From NCBI GenBank assembly GCA_965200235.1, contig OZ241339.1, positions 248,001-312,000 of the forward strand: a DNA stretch of 64,000 nt, in the 5' to 3' direction. Positions 39,829 to 48,930 of this stretch are shown here, one piece after another (the first letter of the stretch is position 1; each line of letters begins with the position of its first letter). The notes under the pieces are model-generated. The model made no database searches. It worked only from the letters and a program-made list of their open reading frames with translations, and was not told where the DNA came from. Source of the DNA: Azotimanducus chitobiosivorans (GTDB taxonomy: Bacteria > Pseudomonadota > Gammaproteobacteria > Pseudomonadales > Azotimanducaceae). The translations under genes and the position numbers were made by a program.

Positions 39829-42485
39829 CCGGCTTCAACGAGCTGCTTGCGAATGGACTCCGCCAGCGCGTTTTGCCGCTTGCTGCCAGAGACCGGCGCA
39901 CCGTCGGCTTGCGTGACTATGAAACTGTCTTCCACGCGCTCGCCGAGGGTGGACACGCGCGCACTGCGGATCGTCAGGTCGTGACCGACGAGGATGCGCA
40001 CGATCAAGGTCAGCACGCCCGGGCGCTCACGGCACTCAATCTGCAGACTTGACGCCTCAAGACCGTCGTCTTCATCGAATTGCACTTTGACTGGCACATG
40101 GAAGTATTGCAGTTCGCGCCTCGGACGGCGCGCGGAGATCTTGGCAACTGCTTCATCGACTTGCGTTTTGCTTTGCGGCGTTTGCAGCGCGGTGACAAGT
40201 TCCTCGGTGATTGCGGTGAATCGTCGCTTGGAGCGGCCAAGATAGCCTTTCTCCTCATCAAGCACGATGTAGGTGGCGAAGCGCATTCCGCCGCGTGTGG
40301 TCGAGAGCCATGCGGCGTGGATGGAAAGCCCCATGAGGCTGAGGCGCGCAAGCGTCAGCAGCATCAGTTCCGGCGTGTCCCGGGTGGCGACAAAGACGAG
40401 CGTCGCGCCTTCGCCCTCAAGCTGCCTCGGCGCGTCGCGGACCGCCACGAGCGGCTGGTCTTCGCAATCGCGCTGTCCTAGCAATTCGGTGAATTCAGCG
40501 ATGTGCCGCGGACTGTGAACAAGAAAGAACTCGTCTGGGGGATCGTCCCAGATGCGTGCTGCCATATCGGCATTCATCCCGTTCTTTTCCAGTCGCTTGA
40601 GGGCGAGCCGCTGAGCGTCGCGCACCTTCTCAGCCCTGCCGGGAGAGACATCTGAGCCGCGCCGCAGCACTTTCCGAGTCTCCGTGTAGAGCTGACTCAT
40701 CAGCGCGGCGCGCCAAGTGTTCCAGAGCGACGGGTCGGTGGCCGTAATGTCGGCGACTGTCAACGTATAGAGATAGTCAAGTCGCGTTCGATTGCCGACA
40801 AACTGCGCGAAGGCGCGGATGACTTCCGGGTCGCTCAAGTCTTCGCCTTGCGAGACGCGCGACATCGCAAGATGCTGGCGAACGAGCCACTCGGCAAGTT
40901 CCGCCTGCTCGGCGGACAGTCCGAGACGCTTGCAAAACAGCACAACGTCGCGCGCGCCGAGCTCGGAATGATCGCCGTCCTTGCCCTTGCCAAGATCGTG
41001 AAAGAGGCCAGCGATATAAAGCGGCTCCAAGCGCCTCAGTCGTTTGATGCAGTGTGCGGCGACGGGGAACTTTTCGCGTGCGGATCGGTAGCGAAAGCGG
41101 CGCAAATTGCGAATGAGCTGCAGCGTGTGGGCGTCCACCGTGTAGATGTGAAAGAGGTCGTGCTGCATTTGCCCGACGACATCACCGAATTCGGGAATGT
41201 AGCGTTGCAGCAGGCCGTAGCGGCGCATGCGATTCAATTGCGAGACGAGCGTATAGGGCGAACGCAGAAGCTGCAAGAACAGAAAAGCGACGCGCGGGCT
41301 GCTGCGAAAGGCGTCATCGACCTGCTTCACGGCTTGGCGCACCAGACGAATCGTCGAGGCGCGCACGCCGCCAATATCTGGCCGGTGCGCCAGCACGACC
41401 ATCATCTCCATCATCGCCCATGGCTGCTTCTCGAAAACATCCTCGTCCTTGACGGCGAGGTACTCGTCGTGAATCACGAACCTGTCGTTCAAGGGGCGGA
41501 TCACGGGCGCGGCGTGCACGCGCAAAATCGCTTCGTCAAACTGCTGCAATAGGAGGTCGCTGACGCCGACAAGCGCTTGCACATGCTTGTAATAGTCGTG
41601 CATGAACGCTTCGATGCGGGCTTTGATGTTGTTGCCAGGGTAGCCGAAGAGATCGGCTAGCTCATGCTGATACTCGAATCGCAACTGCTCCTGCTTGCGT
41701 CCGACGATCATGTGCAGCCCCCAGCGGACGCGCTTGAGAAATGTGTGTGATGCACTCAAGGATTCGGCGTCGTCATGCTCAATGAAACCGCGCGAGGCGG
41801 CGTTCTCGCGACGTTGCAGGCCAAACGAGCGTCGCATGATCCAGTCAATGGTATGTACGTCCCGCAAGCCTCCAGGCGAGGATTTGACATCAGGCTCAAG
41901 GCCGTAGGAAACATTGTCGTAATGCTTGTGGCGCTTTTCCTGCTCGTCAACCTTGGCGCGGAAGAACTTGGCTTGTGGCCAGATTTCATCGTAGGCGAAG
42001 AGATTGCCGAGCTGCTGATCAAGTTCAGGGGCGCCGGCGAGCTGCCTGCGCTCCAACAGCGAGGTGGCAATGGTGAGGTCGGCGGCGGCGGCGCTACGGC
42101 ACTCCTCAAGAGTGCGCACGCCATGCCCGATCTCAAGCCCAAGGTTCCACAGCGAACGAACAAACTGCTCGATGTCCTCAGCAAATGGAGCGATGTCGGT
42201 TTCCGAAACTACAAGGACATCCACATCCGAGTGCGGATGCAATTCGCCCCGACCGTAGCCGCCGACAGCGAAGAGGCCGAGCGCGCGGCTTGCGGAGTCC
42301 GGCCAGTTCACGGCGTTCCATAGTCCGAGAATGCACTGATCGACGCACGCAGCGCGCTGCGCGAGGAGCGTCTCGATATCGGCGCCTGCCCGGAACCGCT
42401 CGTGCAGCGATTGGTCGTGCGCGGCGATGTGCTCGCGTGGGGAGGGACGGAAGGAGGAGGGGTTTTTACTGCGTGTGGTCATCAT
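39816..42485 (-). CDS. glnD: PII uridylyltransferase / uridylyl-removing enzyme GlnD
   Basis: Bifunctional nitrogen sensor that uridylylates and deuridylylates PII according to glutamine. About 889 residues: nucleotidyltransferase domain GLFAVGGYGRGELHPHSDVD, the central HD domain AGLFHDLGKGKDGDHSELG, and two C-terminal ACT domains (VFVATRDTPELMLLTLARL; LQIECRERPGVLTLIVRIL). ATG-ATG at 42485/42482 is chosen; an upstream reading to 42710 adds residues with no family match. Functionally tied to glnA and its sigma-54 promoter in the same window. Confidence 0.95.
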   Translation of the reverse strand: MMTTRSKNPSSFRPSPREHIAAHDQSLHERFRAGADIETLLAQRAACVDQCILGLWNAVNWPDSASRALGLFAVGGYGRGELHPHSDVDVLVVSETDIAPFAEDIEQFVRSLWNLGLEIGHGVRTLEECRSAAAADLTIATSLLERRQLAGAPELDQQLGNLFAYDEIWPQAKFFRAKVDEQEKRHKHYDNVSYGLEPDVKSSPGGLRDVHTIDWIMRRSFGLQRRENAASRGFIEHDDAESLSASHTFLKRVRWGLHMIVGRKQEQLRFEYQHELADLFGYPGNNIKARIEAFMHDYYKHVQALVGVSDLLLQQFDEAILRVHAAPVIRPLNDRFVIHDEYLAVKDEDVFEKQPWAMMEMMVVLAHRPDIGGVRASTIRLVRQAVKQVDDAFRSSPRVAFLFLQLLRSPYTLVSQLNRMRRYGLLQRYIPEFGDVVGQMQHDLFHIYTVDAHTLQLIRNLRRFRYRSAREKFPVAAHCIKRLRRLEPLYIAGLFHDLGKGKDGDHSELGARDVVLFCKRLGLSAEQAELAEWLVRQHLAMSRVSQGEDLSDPEVIRAFAQFVGNRTRLDYLYTLTVADITATDPSLWNTWRAALMSQLYTETRKVLRRGSDVSPGRAEKVRDAQRLALKRLEKNGMNADMAARIWDDPPDEFFLVHSPRHIAEFTELLGQRDCEDQPLVAVRDAPRQLEGEGATLVFVATRDTPELMLLTLARLSLMGLSIHAAWLSTTRGGMRFATYIVLDEEKGYLGRSKRRFTAITEELVTALQTPQSKTQVDEAVAKISARRPRRELQYFHVPVKVQFDEDDGLEASSLQIECRERPGVLTLIVRILVGHDLTIRSARVSTLGERVEDSFIVTQADGAPVSGSKRQNALAESIRKQLVEAGCER

Positions 42486-42678
42486 GTTTGCCAGGATGCT
42501 CGCGAAGTGCACACACCGACGGGGAAAGCGCACGATGAGGAAAACGACAAGAATGACTGATGAGAGATGACATGGTCGTTTGATCTCGTGGACGAAATAA
42601 TGATCAGTCAGATTAGCCCTTTCGCGCAATGTCCGCAAAGTGACGCTGCGCGCGACTGCAAGCGGCGAGGAGTTTTGG

Positions 42679-43158
42679 TTATGTCTCGGACTCGCGGAAG
42701 CTGATTTCATGTTCGCTCACGTGCAGCACAAGCATCTTTCCGACAGTGGCGTCCGATAGCGTTATGCGGTCTAGAACAGGGAGGCATCTTCCTCTTGGGT
42801 TCCGAGCTGATGGGGTTAACAATGCTTGCACGCCTGTCTCCACGGCCTCATCTCCTATTCTTTGGCAAAACGGATAGCCCTCTTGCGTTTCGCTGGTCAG
42901 TTCCGGGTACTGTTCTTTCAACTCGAACAGATTAGCGACGGCGCCTCGAAATCGACAGTGAACCAAGTTGTATGTTCTTGAGTGCTCTTTTGGTGGGCCA
43001 GCTTCATTGTCTAATTCTCGCCGGAAGTGGTACTTGACTTCATATTTGCAAGTTTCCTCTTCAGTTGCCGAATAGTAGACAGGGAAGGTGCCGTTACTGA
43101 ATCGACCTGCTCTAACTAAAAGGTGTGATGCTTCCGATTCGAGGGCGGAATGAGGCAT
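42679..43158 (-). CDS. RES-domain protein (probable toxin, NAD-degrading family)
   Basis: 159 residues resembling RES-family toxins: AGRFSNGTFPVYYSATEEETCKYEV (compare GRWxxxGxxVxYxAxxxxxAxxEV) and the C-terminal SARNPRGRCLPVLDR. RES toxins deplete NAD and pair with Xre/MbcA/ParS antitoxins. The ATG at 43158 starts inside the overlapping 84-residue frame 43112-43366. The first strand expected for RES (SFRPRI) is encoded in that other frame, so the toxin may be split by a frameshift; see the findings. Confidence 0.65.
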   Translation of the reverse strand: MPHSALESEASHLLVRAGRFSNGTFPVYYSATEEETCKYEVKYHFRRELDNEAGPPKEHSRTYNLVHCRFRGAVANLFELKEQYPELTSETQEGYPFCQRIGDEAVETGVQALLTPSARNPRGRCLPVLDRITLSDATVGKMLVLHVSEHEISFRESET

Positions 43159-43366
43159 CCACGTACTGCTCTGCGGTCATGAATTGTCCGAGCTCCTCAA
43201 GCACCGAAATACTCTCACGGATATTCTCAAATTTCACGCCTCGTTCATACAGAGTCGAAGCTACCTCTCGACGCGGCAACGAAGCTAGCCTCAGCGTGTC
43301 TATCTCTTCTCTGTTGACGCCGCACGCTTCAAGCAATGAAACCGAGACCTCGCTCTTCAAGTACAA
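43112..43366 (-). CDS. Small protein between antitoxin and RES frame, maybe RES N-terminus
   Basis: 84 residues, MYLKSEVSVSLLEACGVNREE to RPRIGSITPFS. No independent family recognised. It overlaps the antitoxin gene by 38 bases and the RES frame by 47 bases. Its C-terminal YVDASFRPRIGS fits the start of a RES domain, and helical text before it would then be an N-terminal extension of the toxin. Either a separate small gene or the 5' half of a frameshifted toxin gene. Confidence 0.45.
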   Translation of the reverse strand: MYLKSEVSVSLLEACGVNREEIDTLRLASLPRREVASTLYERGVKFENIRESISVLEELGQFMTAEQYVDASFRPRIGSITPFS

Positions 43367-43910
43367 GCTCTGTAATTTCGATCAAATTCTTCATCGAGCC
43401 TTCCAGAATGTGTTGAAGCGGAGTCTTGCCGAGAAGCCTGCTTCGTGTTTGCCTGAGCCACGAGTTCTCTGCCTCTGCATCTTCATTGAAAAGCGTTCCA
43501 AGCCCCAAGCTGATCGCGACCACATAGGCAGCCCGATCCCTTGTGTCTTTGTTCCAGTTGAGTATATGTCCTGCCGCAATCTGTTGCGCCACGAAGCCTT
43601 CGGAATCGTGGCCTAGGAGTACTGCCCATTCAGAGCCATCAATTTTCCATCGTTGACAGGTTTTGAAGAACGCATCGTATATGCCGTGCGGGGCCGACTG
43701 GAGCACTTGTTGACTCTGGAGATTCGCAGAATGGAATGCCTCGATTGGGTATCCTTGCTGGCCTCCCGAGAAGTAGTGTGCGCCTTGCTTATCCGAAAAG
43801 CAGCCTTCTGCGAACGCAGCGCTACTTACTTCAATACACATCAATCCTGGTAGTCCGCGTAGCCCAATATCCTGACAAAATTCTGCTTGATTGCTCATGA
43901 TGTGCACCAC
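43329..43910 (-). CDS. DUF2384 (MbcA/ParS/Xre-type) antitoxin
   Basis: About 193 residues. The C-terminal segment NSWLRQTRSRLLGKTPLQH followed by ILEGSMKNLIEITELVL is the DUF2384 toxin-binding pattern (W-L...L.G.tPl..L..G). The N-terminal half (QAEFCQDIGLRGLPGLMCIE, FKTCQRWKIDGSEWAVLLG) is an extended DNA-binding-type region. GTG at 43910 or ATG at 43898 may start it. Next downstream genes encode the candidate RES toxin, matching the usual antitoxin-first order. Confidence 0.65.
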   Translation of the reverse strand: MVHIMSNQAEFCQDIGLRGLPGLMCIEVSSAAFAEGCFSDKQGAHYFSGGQQGYPIEAFHSANLQSQQVLQSAPHGIYDAFFKTCQRWKIDGSEWAVLLGHDSEGFVAQQIAAGHILNWNKDTRDRAAYVVAISLGLGTLFNEDAEAENSWLRQTRSRLLGKTPLQHILEGSMKNLIEITELVLEERGLGFIA

Positions 43911-44016
43911 TCGATTTCCAATGCCTCTAAACAGAGGTTTAAGAGATATGAAACTCGCCGCAATCTATTTGCGAAACTGTCTGTCGCAGGCGTGACGGGT
44001 AGTGTCACATCAAGAC

Positions 44017-44285
44017 CTAGTGTCCTGTCCCATAAATAAGTGTGATTCAGAGTGAGCACAATCGCCGACGGCAAGGCGCAGTCCGCAGGGAATATCGGGC
44101 ATATTGCCAAGGGCTGCAACGCAGCCGTCGGCGATTGTGCCCACTCCCGAAGGGCGCGCAGGAGAAGGGCTGTGGCCGCGTTGCGTCCCTTGGCAATACG
44201 GCAAAGTATTGCCTGCGGAACGCGCCTTGCCACAGCCCTTCTCCTGCGCGCTGAATCCACACTTATTTATGGGACAGGACACTAG
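44017..44285. mobile_element. 261-bp insertion (type E) with 25-bp terminal repeats, CTAG-flanked
   Basis: CTAG at 44017-44020 and 44282-44285. The ends TGTCCTGTCCCATAAATAAG TGTG are perfectly inverted. The interior is GC-rich, with two long internal inverted pairs (for example GAGCACAATCGCCGAC..GTCGGCGATTGTGC) and shares short blocks with element D. It truncates the decayed gene to its right. Confidence 0.85.
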
Positions 44286-44792
44286 GAATAGACCATCCAC
44301 GAGCACTTCGCTTTGCTCGGCGACGCAGAACAATGTCCAGTCTCCGTGTTGGCTCCGTGCGCTAAACTTGATGCTTGGGCCATATCAAACTTCGCCAAGG
44401 CGTGACAGCACGGAATCGATCTTGGGGTTTCGGTAAGGTTCCAAGAATCTATCCACGCTTGCTCCATCGAGAACGAGCGCATGCGCATTGAGAGCGCAGC
44501 GGATGGAGTGAATACTGTAGTTCGGAAAGACCTGACCAAAGTGGCGGTCCACCGCTTCCATGATCTTAAGCACCGCCTCGATATCTCCAGCCCTGAGTCT
44601 AGAGAATCTAGCAGACAGCCTATTCGCACTGAGGGTGATCTCGCTTTGGCCACCCAATCCCCTGTACACCGCTTCCGAAGTGCCAGGTGATACGTCTGTT
44701 CGATCAGAGAAATCCTTGGCGTTGACTTGAAAATCCTCACTCAGTGCATCGTGAATCAGGCCAAAATATCGTCCTGGCACGCCGCTCCAATC
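44286..44792 (-). pseudogene. Decayed gene caught between two insertions
   Basis: On the minus strand one frame runs from the CTAG at 44792 (DWSGVPGRYFGLIHDAL...) to SVLSRLGEV, then a TGA at about 44385, and the same frame continues YGPSIKFSARSQHGDWT and FCVAEQSEVLVDGLFLVS up to element E. Both ends are cut by insertions and there is an internal stop. I do not recognise the family. Not functional as it stands. Confidence 0.65.
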
Positions 44793-45129
44793 TAGGGCGT
44801 GTTAACACTATGCACGTTGACGCTGCCGAGACACGTTTTCCGCCAGACAAGTACCTATGATGTCAAATGGATGGATTTCGTCGATATCCCAGGCCTCTTG
44901 AAGACGGGTGAAGAAAGTGATTGTCGAACTTGGTGGAGACGACTTGGAGTTCCCTTGGTCCATCGTGCTCCGCCTGTGTGGGTGGACGGGTGCCCAGGAG
45001 CCCCCGTGCTCCCCGCCCCTGCGCGCGCCCTGCGCCGGATTCTCCGGCCTCCGCTGCGCTCCGGCCTCCGAACCCGGCGCAGGGCGCGCGCAGGGGCGGG
45101 GAGCACGGGGGCTGGCGGTGCCGGCGCGC
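44792..45129. mobile_element. Insertion-sequence end plus 40-bp perfect inverted repeat
   Basis: After CTAG (44792-44795) comes GGCGTGTTAACACTATGC, an end also found inverted at 28940-28957. From about 44990 the composition jumps to very high GC. Arms 44999-45038 and 45074-45113 are perfect 40-base complements with a 35-base loop, just downstream of the IS110-type transposase. Such a hairpin may end transcription or form part of the element's non-coding RNA region. Confidence 0.6.
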
Positions 45130-46044
45130 TCATGCCGGCTGGGGCGCCGCGGCACGCGAGTCCGGCGGCGCCGGCGTCCACAGGCGGTCCTCCCGCAGCA
45201 GGGTGTTCGCCAGCACGACCAGCCTGCGCATGACCGCGACCAGCGACACCATCTTCGGCTTGCCCCGGGCCCGCATGGCCTCGTACACCCTGCGCATCTC
45301 CGGATTGTGCTGCGCCGCGCCCGTCGCCGCCATGAACAGCTTGCGCCTCGGACGCTCCCGCCCGCCGCGGATCGAGCGCTTCCCGCGGCGCCCCCCGGAG
45401 TCGTTCGCGAACGGCGCCACCCCCGCGAGGCTCGCCGCTTCGCGACCCCCGACCCCGCCGAGCTCCGGCATGCCGAGCGCCAGCGCCAGCGCCGCCGTCC
45501 GGGCGATGCCCGGCATCGAGCACAGCACCTCGACGCGCCGCGACAGCCCGGGGTCGAGCGCCAGCAGCCGGTCGATCTCCGCGTCCATGCCCGCCAGCTC
45601 CCTGTCCATCCACCGCAGCCTCGCCGCGTTGCGCCGCTTCAGGCACGGATGCCGCGCCTCCTGCCCGGCGCGCACCTTCAGCCGCCCCCGGTCCCGCGAC
45701 AGCGCGTCGCGCGCCGTCCACAGCGCCTCCAGCGCCGCGTCCACGCGGTCCGTCTTCGCCTCCCGGCCAAGCGACTTCCTGAAGTGCCGCGCCCACGCCG
45801 CGTTCACCCGGCACAGCGGCAGACCGCCGCCCAGCGCCGCGTGGAACGCCTGGTCGTACGGCCCTGTCGCCTCGAACAGCACCAGCCCCACCGGGCCCGC
45901 GCCCACCCAGGCCCGGAACGCCCGGTAGCCCTTCCCGCTGTTCTCGAACCGACGAGACCGGCCGGACGGCAGCTCGTGCGCGTCCAGCCAGCCCTTCGAC
46001 ACGTCGACGCCGATGTGCGCCGCTTCCGGGGTATCATGTTCCAT
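45130..46044 (-). CDS. IS110/IS1111-type transposase (DEDD recombinase)
   Basis: 304 residues. N-terminal DEDD domain: HIGVDVSKGWLDAHEL, LVLFEATGPYDQ, KTDRVDA; C-terminal transposase_20 domain with VLCSMPGIARTAALALALG, SLAGVAPFANDSGGRRGKR and MVSLVAVMRRLVVLANTLL. Directly after KTDRVDA the usual stretch (about 20 residues, LARxG..) is missing and reading resumes at ALEALWTARDAL, so an internal deletion is likely and activity is doubtful. GC content is far above the neighbours, indicating acquisition. IS110 elements use a guide (bridge) RNA from flanking non-coding DNA. Confidence 0.88.
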   Translation of the reverse strand: MEHDTPEAAHIGVDVSKGWLDAHELPSGRSRRFENSGKGYRAFRAWVGAGPVGLVLFEATGPYDQAFHAALGGGLPLCRVNAAWARHFRKSLGREAKTDRVDAALEALWTARDALSRDRGRLKVRAGQEARHPCLKRRNAARLRWMDRELAGMDAEIDRLLALDPGLSRRVEVLCSMPGIARTAALALALGMPELGGVGGREAASLAGVAPFANDSGGRRGKRSIRGGRERPRRKLFMAATGAAQHNPEMRRVYEAMRARGKPKMVSLVAVMRRLVVLANTLLREDRLWTPAPPDSRAAAPQPA

Positions 46045-46373
46045 GCTTTCCTTCTCCTCTTCTTGTCTTCGGACCTCACAGTCCGCCTACCTATTCAGGA
46101 CGATTGGAAAGGCGGTGGCGACCCTACTGAACAACGTCCCTTCACGGACGAGACCATCCCGGTCCTACCACCGCCTGTGGGCGACCCCATCAGGGGCGCC
46201 CACAGCATAATTCAATCAGACAAGACCTTCCTTAAGGTTCATTCATCGACATCTGCAGGGCTGTGGGATGAGGCGAGAAGCCAATCGATGAAACGTCCTC
46301 AACCGCTACAAGCTATTGACAAGCCGCGCCGCTGATTTCACGATGCACTCCTAGGTTGCTTGGAGTTGGAGCC
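46045..46373. other. IS110 flank and truncated type A insertion
   Basis: Upstream flank of the transposase. It contains an inverted pair AGGCGGTGG..CCACCGCCT (about 46111-46176) and, at 46175-46231, the right half of element A (GTGGGCGACCCC loop, then GCATAATTCAATCAGACAAG and ACCTTCC) ending at TTAA instead of CTAG. 46236-46373 shows no gene. Confidence 0.6.
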
Positions 46374-46781
46374 ATGCGGTCAGTCAAGGTCACGGAGTAT
46401 ATGGCGAAGAACCTCACCACGTTCACGCCGGAAACCAAGGTGTTTGACGCCTTGGAAGTGCTGCTCAGAAAACATTACTCGGGCGCGCCGGTCGTCAACG
46501 CAAATGGCGATCTCGTGGGTGTTCTTTCAGAGGCCGACCTCATGCGTGTCGCCATCCAAGGCAGCTATCATGAGGACACATCGGGGTTGGTGGGCGACTA
46601 CATGTCAACCGATGTGCGCACGATTGCACCGGACATGGACTTGTACTCGGTGGCAGAGATGTTTATGAAGCATCACTACAAGCGATTTCCTGTGGTCAGT
46701 GCCGGCAAGCTTGTTGGCATGATCAGTCGCCGTGATGTCCTGCGGGGGATCGAGGATTTTGCAGCTGGCCGTCGCGGTTAG
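46374..46781 (+). CDS. CBS-domain pair protein
   Basis: 135-residue stand-alone tandem CBS protein. MRSVKVTEYMAKNLTTFTPET, VLLRKHYSGAPVVNANGDLVGVLSE, then DYMSTDVRTIAPDMDLYSVA and KRFPVVSAGKLVGMISRRDVL. Such modules bind adenosyl ligands and regulate partners; no partner is identified. ATG at 46374 has GGAG seven bases upstream. The hydrolase gene follows 11 bases later. Confidence 0.9.
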   Translation: MRSVKVTEYMAKNLTTFTPETKVFDALEVLLRKHYSGAPVVNANGDLVGVLSEADLMRVAIQGSYHEDTSGLVGDYMSTDVRTIAPDMDLYSVAEMFMKHHYKRFPVVSAGKLVGMISRRDVLRGIEDFAAGRRG

Positions 46782-46792
46782 GAAGAGTCAAC

Positions 46793-47692
46793 ATGCCAGC
46801 TTTTGAACGAGACGGAATACGCATCCACTTCGAACAGTTCGGGTCGCGCGCCGACGTGCCGGTCGTGCTCATTCACGGGCTCGGCTGTCAACTGATCGAA
46901 TGGCCGCCGAGTCTGATCGATGCCTTGGCCGCCGGCGGCTACCGCGTGATCACTTTTGACAACCGAGACGCGGGATTGTCGAGCCATCTCGACGACCTTG
47001 ACGCCATGACGCCGGATGTCATGGACATACTCGCGGGCGATAGCGGCTCGCTCGGCGACGACATCTACAGCTTGTCCGACATGGCCGCCGACGCGGTCGC
47101 GTTGCTCGACTATCTCGGGCAGTCGGGCGCGCATATGGTCGGCCTTTCAATGGGCGGCGCGATCGCTCAGCGGCTCGCCATCGAGCACGCGACGCGATGC
47201 TTCAGCATGACGTGTCTGATGACCTTTGCCAGCAGTCCGGCGAGCGAGGAGATGGATGCAGACACCGTCATGCCGTTCTTTGCGGCAGCGCCTTCGGACG
47301 ATATTGATTCGCTCGCGATGCAACGTCGGGCTGGCTGGGACGCGGTGGCAGGCGCGCATTTCGTATCGAGCGAATGTGGCATGGGGCGCTTTGCGAGGCA
47401 AGCCGTGATGAGGGCGGCCAATCGCAACGGATTCGCTCGTCAATTGCACGCCACTCGCAGCGATGGCGACCGCACGGCGCTGCTGCAGGCTGTCAATGTG
47501 CCGACGCTTGTCATTCACGGCGAAGTCGATCCCTTGGTGCCAATCGCATCTGGCGAAGCCTTGGCGGGTGCCATCAAGGGCGCGGAACTTGAACCCATTG
47601 GCCACATGGGGCATGACTTGCCAGAGCCGCTCGTGCAGACGCTCGCCGAGCACATGCTCGAGCATATGGATGCGGTGGATGCCGAAAGGTAG
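46793..47692 (+). CDS. Alpha/beta-fold hydrolase
   Basis: 299 residues. Oxyanion region VVLIHGLGCQ, VITFDNRDAGLS, nucleophile elbow MVGLSMGGAIAQRLA (Ser), acid in LVIHGEVDPLVP and His in IGHMGHDLPE. Resembles esterases or haloalkane/peroxidase-like hydrolases; substrate unknown. Precedes the cyclopropane synthase gene. Confidence 0.88.
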   Translation: MPAFERDGIRIHFEQFGSRADVPVVLIHGLGCQLIEWPPSLIDALAAGGYRVITFDNRDAGLSSHLDDLDAMTPDVMDILAGDSGSLGDDIYSLSDMAADAVALLDYLGQSGAHMVGLSMGGAIAQRLAIEHATRCFSMTCLMTFASSPASEEMDADTVMPFFAAAPSDDIDSLAMQRRAGWDAVAGAHFVSSECGMGRFARQAVMRAANRNGFARQLHATRSDGDRTALLQAVNVPTLVIHGEVDPLVPIASGEALAGAIKGAELEPIGHMGHDLPEPLVQTLAEHMLEHMDAVDAER

Positions 47693-47742
47693 CGTTTGCG
47701 CAGCATGTATGATTGTCCGAAAGTTCGATTGAAGTGAACGGC

Positions 47743-48927
47743 ATGGGTCTCGAACAACGTCTGTTCGAACGCTACATCACGAAAGGCAGCTTGAAGGTCG
47801 TCTGGCCGGACGGTCGCACGGCATCCTATGGCCAAGGTGCGCCGAGCGTCACTTGGGTGATTCGCTCGAAATCAGCGCTCGGCAGGATGCTCGCGCATCC
47901 GCAGCTCAATCTCGGCGAGACCTATATCGACGGCGGATGGGATGTCGCGGATGGCTCGCTGCACGACCTCGTCACCTTGCTGCGCATCAATTTGGAAGCG
48001 GCGATCGCGGAAAAGCGCAGCGGTGTTTTCGCGCCCTTGCTCGGGGCTTTTCAGAAGGTCAACACGCTGGCAACGAGTCGGCGCAACGTCAGCCATCACT
48101 ATGACCTCGACGAAGCATTATTCCGTGCGTTTCTTGACGAGAACATGCACTATTCGTGCGCCTATTTTGAGCGTGACGACGCGACGCTTGAAGAGGCCCA
48201 GAACGCCAAGGCGCGGCACATCATGACCAAGCTCAATCTCCAAGAAGGGCAGCGGGTGCTTGATATTGGGTGCGGCTGGGGGAGTCTTGCGCTCCATTTG
48301 GCCGAGAACGCCGGTGTCTCGGTGAAGGGCGTGACCCTCTCAAAAGAGCAGCTTCGCGTCGCGCGCGCTGAAGCCGAGAAGCGCGGTCTTGGCAATCGCG
48401 TGCAGTTTGAATTGCAGGACTATCGAGAGTTGGGCGAGACGTTTGATCGCATTGTCAGCGTCGGCATGTTCGAGCACGTCGGCAAGGCGCACTATCCAAC
48501 CTTCTTCAAGCAGGTTGGCAAGTGCCTGAAACGTGGCGGCGTCGCGCTTCTTCATACCATTGGTTCGAGTAAGGCGCCGCAGCCTACCAATCCGTGGATC
48601 ACGCGGCACATCTTCCCCGGTGGATACATCCCGTCATTTTCCGATCTTGCGCCGAATGTTGAGTCGTCGGCAGTCGAATTGACAGATTTGGAGGTATTGA
48701 GGTTGCACTACGCCTATACGCTTCGCGAATGGCACACGCGTTTTCAGAAGGTGCGCGAGACGTTCGTCGAGTCGCGCGGCGAGCGCTTCTGCCGCATGTG
48801 GGAGTTGTATCTGGTGTTCTGCCAGACGGCATTCGAGCTTGGCGAACTGGTGGTGTTTCAGTTGCAGCTCGCCAAGCAGCCGCACGCGACGCCGATCACT
48901 CGGAATTACTTGTACACGCAGGCATAG
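47743..48927 (+). CDS. cfa: Cyclopropane-fatty-acyl-phospholipid synthase family
   Basis: SAM-dependent methylation of unsaturated phospholipid acyl chains at the membrane face. About 394 residues. HYDLDEALFRAFLDENMHYSCAYF, the SAM loop VLDIGCGWGSLALHLAENAG, GVTLSKEQLRVA, and SVGMFEHVGKAHYPTFF are typical of CFA synthases. ATG at 47743 is chosen; TTG at 47713 would add ten residues. The PhyH gene follows after three bases. Confidence 0.92.
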   Translation: MGLEQRLFERYITKGSLKVVWPDGRTASYGQGAPSVTWVIRSKSALGRMLAHPQLNLGETYIDGGWDVADGSLHDLVTLLRINLEAAIAEKRSGVFAPLLGAFQKVNTLATSRRNVSHHYDLDEALFRAFLDENMHYSCAYFERDDATLEEAQNAKARHIMTKLNLQEGQRVLDIGCGWGSLALHLAENAGVSVKGVTLSKEQLRVARAEAEKRGLGNRVQFELQDYRELGETFDRIVSVGMFEHVGKAHYPTFFKQVGKCLKRGGVALLHTIGSSKAPQPTNPWITRHIFPGGYIPSFSDLAPNVESSAVELTDLEVLRLHYAYTLREWHTRFQKVRETFVESRGERFCRMWELYLVFCQTAFELGELVVFQLQLAKQPHATPITRNYLYTQA

Positions 48928-48930
48928 TCA

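Noticed and set aside
44855..45814. Long open frames overlapping the IS110 transposase on both strands
   Set aside because: Very high GC removes stop codons; these frames are low-complexity Ala/Gly/Arg shadows of the transposase.
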